DNA from: Bacteroidota bacterium
GTDB lineage: Bacteria; Bacteroidota; Bacteroidia; Chitinophagales; Chitinophagaceae
Direction of reading: 5' to 3'
Assembly: GCA_023409675.1 (NCBI GenBank)
Contig: JAEYRC010000395.1
Location: forward strand, 1 to 10,199
DNA: 10,199 nt
Position numbers and translations under genes: made by a program. Positions within the stretch are counted from its first letter, which is position 1. Each line of letters begins with the position of its first letter. The notes beneath the pieces were generated by a model. That model was given only the letters and a program-made list of their open reading frames with translations. It was not told the DNA's origin and ran no database searches. Positions 6,810 to 10,199 of the stretch are shown piece by piece.

Positions 6810-8924
6810 TTAGAGTTTCAGGAATTGCCGGGGGGAAGTCCGGAACTTCGAAGATAATCCAAATATGTGATACATAGAAGTTGGAAGACCGGATATTGAA
6901 AATTCAACACGGTTATTTCCTTTGTTTAAAATGCGACTGAATGGTTTTTGGGTTCGTCCGCTTATATCGCTGATAAAAAATTCCATCCTGCAGTTTTCAG
7001 GTACATACACTTCAGCATACAGTAACCCGGTTCCAGGCAAATATCGGGCATGCGCTATCCGGGCATGAGATGCCTGCTCAATATTAAAGAGCTGCAAAAC
7101 ATCAAACAATTGGGTATGATCACCATCCCTCCATCCTAGTCTCACACTGTAATTTTTATCATCGGGAAGGCGTAGCGGATTGGTTGAATAATTCGTACCG
7201 GAATGAACCGGAATCCTGATCCATTCTTCGAAACTATCCGCTGTCGCGGAACGGTAGAGAATAAAGCTGCCGGAAGTAATAGGTTCAAGGGTTTCCCAGC
7301 TAAATCGCCAGGCATTATTATGCACCTGATACCTGAAATTCTTTATATACAGCGGCAAGGGATTTTCTGAGTCCAGTGTACCGGCCAGGGTAAATAACAT
7401 CTGCTTCGATGAATCCACTTTTAACGGATGACTGGTTACTGTTCCTGCAGCTCCCGGGCTGCCGGTGGTTTCGACATTGCCGGCATTTTCCCAGACTGTA
7501 TCGGTTAGTACTGCTACGGCTAGCGATTGCATATCGGTAACACCGCTGCTGTTTCCGTCATTGAATGAAAGGGTTAGCCGGATGCTGTCGGAATGATGCC
7601 CCGATAGCCTGGTCTTCCAGTATCCATAGGCAGATATGCGGTTCAGGCCCGGACCTAAATCTGCCAGCAAGCGCGGATTGTCGGCGCTAAATTCCATCTC
7701 TACTGACCCGGAAAAATCCTGAACTTCCGCCCAGCGCATGACAGACCGGCTTCCGACAGGAAACAAAAAACGTTCTTCCTGCTTTATACCATGTTTAATC
7801 ACCGGGCCATTGATAAAAGAAGCCTGAAGGAGGGTATCAGCCATTATCCCTGCGTCTGGCGATAAGATCACCGGGCATTCAGCGCTGGTGATCAATTCTC
7901 CTGTAATCAATTCAAGCCGGTATGGAAGTAAAAGAGGAGCAACAAGTTTCACCCCATGTTCATTCTGCACCCGAAAGCGAACCTGGTTTTCAAGGCTTCC
8001 GTTCATTTCTACCTGTTGCTCCTCTTCTCCTGCTAATATTATTACCGGGGCTGCCGTTCCTGAAGCGGTGATCAACGCACTATCGGATTGAAAAATATCA
8101 TTCCGGATTTCCAGGGCAAGGGATCTTGCTGTGGTGCCAAGATCGAGTAGTCCCCTATGCTGAATAAAATTTCCGGTTACATGCAGTGTATCCGAACAGT
8201 TCATTTTTAGCTGTACCTGATGTTGAAGAACCAGGTCACCCAACACCCTGATCTTACGTGTTCCTGCTGCTGTATATACCGCTGCTCCTCCGGCTGCAGC
8301 AGCGTTAATGACAAGCGTTCCGTAGGTTAGGTCACTCACCGAGAGAGTACTGGAAGCAGCCGGAACATCAAATTCAAAAATACCTCTGTGGGTAGTACTA
8401 TCATGGATCAGCTGTGCCACCAGCGCCGCGTGACCGCGACGGGTTCTGTGAATATATCTACCGCCATTTTGTATCCGCAGGGCGCCCTCTGATACTATTG
8501 GAGATCCGGTGGCTGCCCCGGACTGATTGATCAACTCTCCTCCTGCACCGATATTCAGCGCCAATTCCGGAGATTCGAGCAGCAGACCAGGGCTGGCTGT
8601 ATTTTCAGCGGAAAGGACAAGCTGGATATTTCTTCCTGCAGCAGGCCGTATTTCCAATTGCGAAATCCGTATGGCGCTGTCTCCGCCAGGCAAACGAACC
8701 ATATAATCATCCGAAACATAGGCATTATCAAGGATAACCACATCACCGGTCCCCGGAACCATTGCTTCCTCCCAGTTAGCCGCTGTATTCCATCGGCCAT
8801 CAAACCCGTTGCCGGTCCAGCGCCGCTGCGCGACGGATGTCAGGCAGCACATCATCAGCAGCATCCCGGTAATTCCGGTAAACATGTATCGATTCCCGTG
8901 ATGTTTTAAATACTGCCCGATCAT
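6810..8924 (-). CDS. Divergent T9SS-type surface protein, paralogue of its neighbours
   Basis: A 704-residue protein from the chosen ATG at 8924. The same frame has ATGs at 8993 and 8885. The start at 8993 would add a non-signal extension and lies upstream of the likely promoter at 8943-8972. The start at 8924 gives a signal peptide with a charged n-region (GQYLKHHGNRY), a hydrophobic core and the end TSVAQ. The start at 8885 gives a shorter one lacking positive charge. The mature protein begins RRWTGNGFDGRWNTAANW, a W-x-G...W...ANW pattern common in secreted beta-helix proteins. GRYIH, RGIF and GTLVIN (155-207 in 8924 numbering) align with GKYIH, RGIF and GNLVIN of the 909-residue neighbour. 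FINGPVIK (370-377), FLFPVG (386-391), YW (435-436) and an FN3-like domain starting PLPLYIKNF (about 522-617) follow in the same order. The C-terminal ~80 residues resemble a sorting domain (ISDISGR, KGNNRVEFSISGLP) but lack the NP motif and end RQFLKL rather than RFVK-like, so export by T9SS is less certain. Function unknown. Confidence 0.85.
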   Translation of the reverse strand: MIGQYLKHHGNRYMFTGITGMLLMMCCLTSVAQRRWTGNGFDGRWNTAANWEEAMVPGTGDVVILDNAYVSDDYMVRLPGGDSAIRISQLEIRPAAGRNIQLVLSAENTASPGLLLESPELALNIGAGGELINQSGAATGSPIVSEGALRIQNGGRYIHRTRRGHAALVAQLIHDSTTHRGIFEFDVPAASSTLSVSDLTYGTLVINAAAAGGAAVYTAAGTRKIRVLGDLVLQHQVQLKMNCSDTLHVTGNFIQHRGLLDLGTTARSLALEIRNDIFQSDSALITASGTAAPVIILAGEEEQQVEMNGSLENQVRFRVQNEHGVKLVAPLLLPYRLELITGELITSAECPVILSPDAGIMADTLLQASFINGPVIKHGIKQEERFLFPVGSRSVMRWAEVQDFSGSVEMEFSADNPRLLADLGPGLNRISAYGYWKTRLSGHHSDSIRLTLSFNDGNSSGVTDMQSLAVAVLTDTVWENAGNVETTGSPGAAGTVTSHPLKVDSSKQMLFTLAGTLDSENPLPLYIKNFRYQVHNNAWRFSWETLEPITSGSFILYRSATADSFEEWIRIPVHSGTNYSTNPLRLPDDKNYSVRLGWRDGDHTQLFDVLQLFNIEQASHARIAHARYLPGTGLLYAEVYVPENCRMEFFISDISGRTQKPFSRILNKGNNRVEFSISGLPTSMYHIFGLSSKFRTSPRQFLKL

Positions 8925-8942
8925 CTGTTGCAATTGTGGCAC

Positions 8943-8972
8943 TAAAACTACTCCGGGGATAAGAACCGCAAA
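8943..8972 (-). promoter_or_regulatory. Candidate Bacteroidota-type promoter for the divergent surface-protein gene
   Basis: On the minus strand TTTG (8972-8969) is followed after 18 bases by TAGTTTTA (8950-8943), close to the Bacteroidota housekeeping sigma pattern TTTG-N19ish-TAnnTTTG with the last G missing. Transcription would begin near 8936, leaving a leader of about a dozen bases to the ATG at 8924 or about 50 bases to the ATG at 8885. A promoter is expected here because the preceding gene on this strand ends in a strong terminator at 9012-9052. The match was found by eye, and chance matches are common. Confidence 0.35.
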
Positions 8973-9011
8973 TGAGTATTCCCTCTGCAACACATGATAT
9001 TATCCTCAACT

Positions 9012-9052
9012 AAAAACGACAAACCCTCCTTGTGGTAAGGAGGGTTTGTCGT
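9012..9052 (-). terminator. Rho-independent terminator of the partial surface-protein gene
   Basis: A perfect 16-bp inverted repeat (ACGACAAACCCTCCTT at 9016-9031 and its complement at 9037-9052) has a 5-base loop GTGGT. Read on the minus strand the hairpin is followed at once by TTTTT, a classical terminator. It begins 16 bases past the stop codon of the gene ending at 9069. It separates that gene's transcript from the next surface-protein gene on the same strand. Confidence 0.92.
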
Positions 9053-9068
9053 ATAGAATTCAAAACTC

Positions 9069-10199
9069 TTATTGTTTAACGAAACGGATAGAGCCGGTTC
9101 GCTGGCCTTCATAATAACCGATGACCTGATAGGTGCCCCGGGCCAGTGCCTGAAGATTCAGCCAGATTTCCTGGTTACCCTGCAGGACCGACTCGGTCTG
9201 GCGGTGAATGATTCGGCCATGCATATCCGTTACTACGAACTGCATCGTCACATTCCGGGAAGAACTAACGTTCACCCTTGCACGATTTAATACTACGGTT
9301 GGCATCATAGATGTGAGTAATACGCCATTACCGCCATTCATTACCGCGATTACTTTAGAGTACGAAACCGTTCCATCAATATCGAACATTTTAAGCCGGT
9401 AGTAGGATGTTCCCTGCGGAAGCGAATTATCACTAAATTGATAATCTTCCAGTCCTGGCGCTCCGGCCACAACGCCCAGCGAACTGAAATCGCGGCCATT
9501 TCCGGAACGCATCAGCTCAAATTTTTCGGGTGTGCTTTCATTTGTAACCTTCCAGGTAACAAGCACGTTATTACCGCTGAGTTTGCGTGCGTTGAAAGCA
9601 AGCAGGTCAATAGGCAGCGCGCTCTGATTTGCGCGTCCAAGGGTAAAGAATCCGAATTCAGTCTGTTCTGCTGAAATAGCGGTTCCGGTAGTGGAATTTC
9701 CGGGAGCGATCATTGTACCATCAGCCCTTACCCAGTCTGTACCATTATATCGGGCTATAATAATTCCATGATTAGCAGTAGCTCCGGGGTAAGCGCCATT
9801 CAGAGAAATACCCAGGGTAGCATTTGCAGAACCGGAGATACGCTGCACCTCCCAGTATTCGGTATCGCTCACATCCTGAAGGGGATTAACGACCGATTGA
9901 TCAGCATATCCGGAACCGAAATACTGAACCTGGAACCAGGTATTGTTATCGGAAGTAGGAACGATATTCACCATTCTCAGCACTCCACCACCACCGGTAG
10001 GGAAACGGAAATTGTTGGTACTCGACATCCGCCTGCGCACGGGACCGTTCACATAACCATTATTGGCCTCTCCGGTAACTGCCCGGCTTGAACCAATACC
10101 TGAGTTATTGTAAATACTGAGCACATTGGTGGCAGTGGTATTCAGAATGCCTCTATTGGGAGATGCAAAACTGAGCCTGCCTACTGTAAGCGGAGTGGC
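9069..10199 (-). CDS. C-terminal part of a T9SS-exported surface protein with FN3-like and type A sorting domains (5' end outside window)
   Basis: The frame is open to the window edge, giving 376 visible residues. An in-frame GTG at 10124 is internal, because the upstream codons (…SFASPNRGILNTTATN) continue the helix-region sequence seen in this protein type. Counting from that GTG, YVNGPVRR (24-31), FRFPTG (39-44) and EYW (89-91) form the module shared with the two downstream paralogues. A fibronectin III-like domain follows at about 170-262 (start LPIDLLAFNARK, with YYRLKMFDIDG at 241-251). Residues about 268-351 are a T9SS type A-like sorting domain with MHGRIIHRQ and the C-terminal end RTGSIRFVKQ, the most typical of the three in this window. 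This domain normally directs crossing of the outer membrane and is removed by the PorU sortase, with anchoring to A-LPS. No cysteine is present in the visible part. The N-terminal domain, and so any activity, cannot be judged. A terminator follows within 20 bases of the stop. Confidence 0.9.
   Translation of the reverse strand, partial: ATPLTVGRLSFASPNRGILNTTATNVLSIYNNSGIGSSRAVTGEANNGYVNGPVRRRMSSTNNFRFPTGGGGVLRMVNIVPTSDNNTWFQVQYFGSGYADQSVVNPLQDVSDTEYWEVQRISGSANATLGISLNGAYPGATANHGIIIARYNGTDWVRADGTMIAPGNSTTGTAISAEQTEFGFFTLGRANQSALPIDLLAFNARKLSGNNVLVTWKVTNESTPEKFELMRSGNGRDFSSLGVVAGAPGLEDYQFSDNSLPQGTSYYRLKMFDIDGTVSYSKVIAVMNGGNGVLLTSMMPTVVLNRARVNVSSSRNVTMQFVVTDMHGRIIHRQTESVLQGNQEIWLNLQALARGTYQVIGYYEGQRTGSIRFVKQ

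Noticed and set aside
1..10199. Defence system, CRISPR, transposon, phage or tRNA content
   Set aside because: No direct repeat arrays, transposase or integrase motifs, tRNA-like cloverleafs or known defence domains were found on either strand.

Overview
The window looks like a chromosomal stretch from a member of the Bacteroidota, possibly near the Chitinophagaceae. The evidence is three genes with the layout of type IX secretion system (T9SS) cargo, a DUF4954-type protein, an absence of clear Shine-Dalgarno sites, and at least one match to the Bacteroidota promoter pattern (TTTG, spacer, TAnnTTT). The family-level placement is only a guess.

Left part, plus strand (1-3763): the 3' four fifths of glmS (glucosamine-6-phosphate synthase, cut by the window edge), then after 42 bases a complete gene for a 746-residue DUF4954-like protein. 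That protein has a probable left-handed beta-helix core of the kind found in hexapeptide acyltransferases and in the GlmU C-terminal domain. The two may be cotranscribed. Its role is unknown, but the neighbouring gene makes hexosamine or cell-envelope metabolism a reasonable guess.

Middle (3764-4022): a convergent intergenic region of 259 bases with a perfect 13-bp hairpin flanked by A and T runs. It can terminate transcription from both sides.

Right part, minus strand (4023-10199): three consecutive genes for large exported surface-type proteins. Reading in the direction of transcription they are the 3' end of one (9069 to the window edge), then a hairpin terminator, then a divergent 704-residue copy (8924 to 6810), then 57 bases and a 909-residue copy (6752 to 4023). 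All three share the order beta-rich repeat region, an [FY]-[IV]-[ND]-G-P module followed by F-x-F-P-x-G or similar, a Y-W motif, a fibronectin III-like domain and a C-terminal T9SS type A-like sorting domain. They are therefore a tandem family of paralogues. The middle copy has a shorter helix region and a degraded or unusual sorting domain. The last two probably form an operon with its own promoter.

No RNA genes, CRISPR arrays, transposons, phage genes or defence systems were seen. The points most worth following are the uncharacterised DUF4954 protein beside glmS and the divergence within the surface-protein array.
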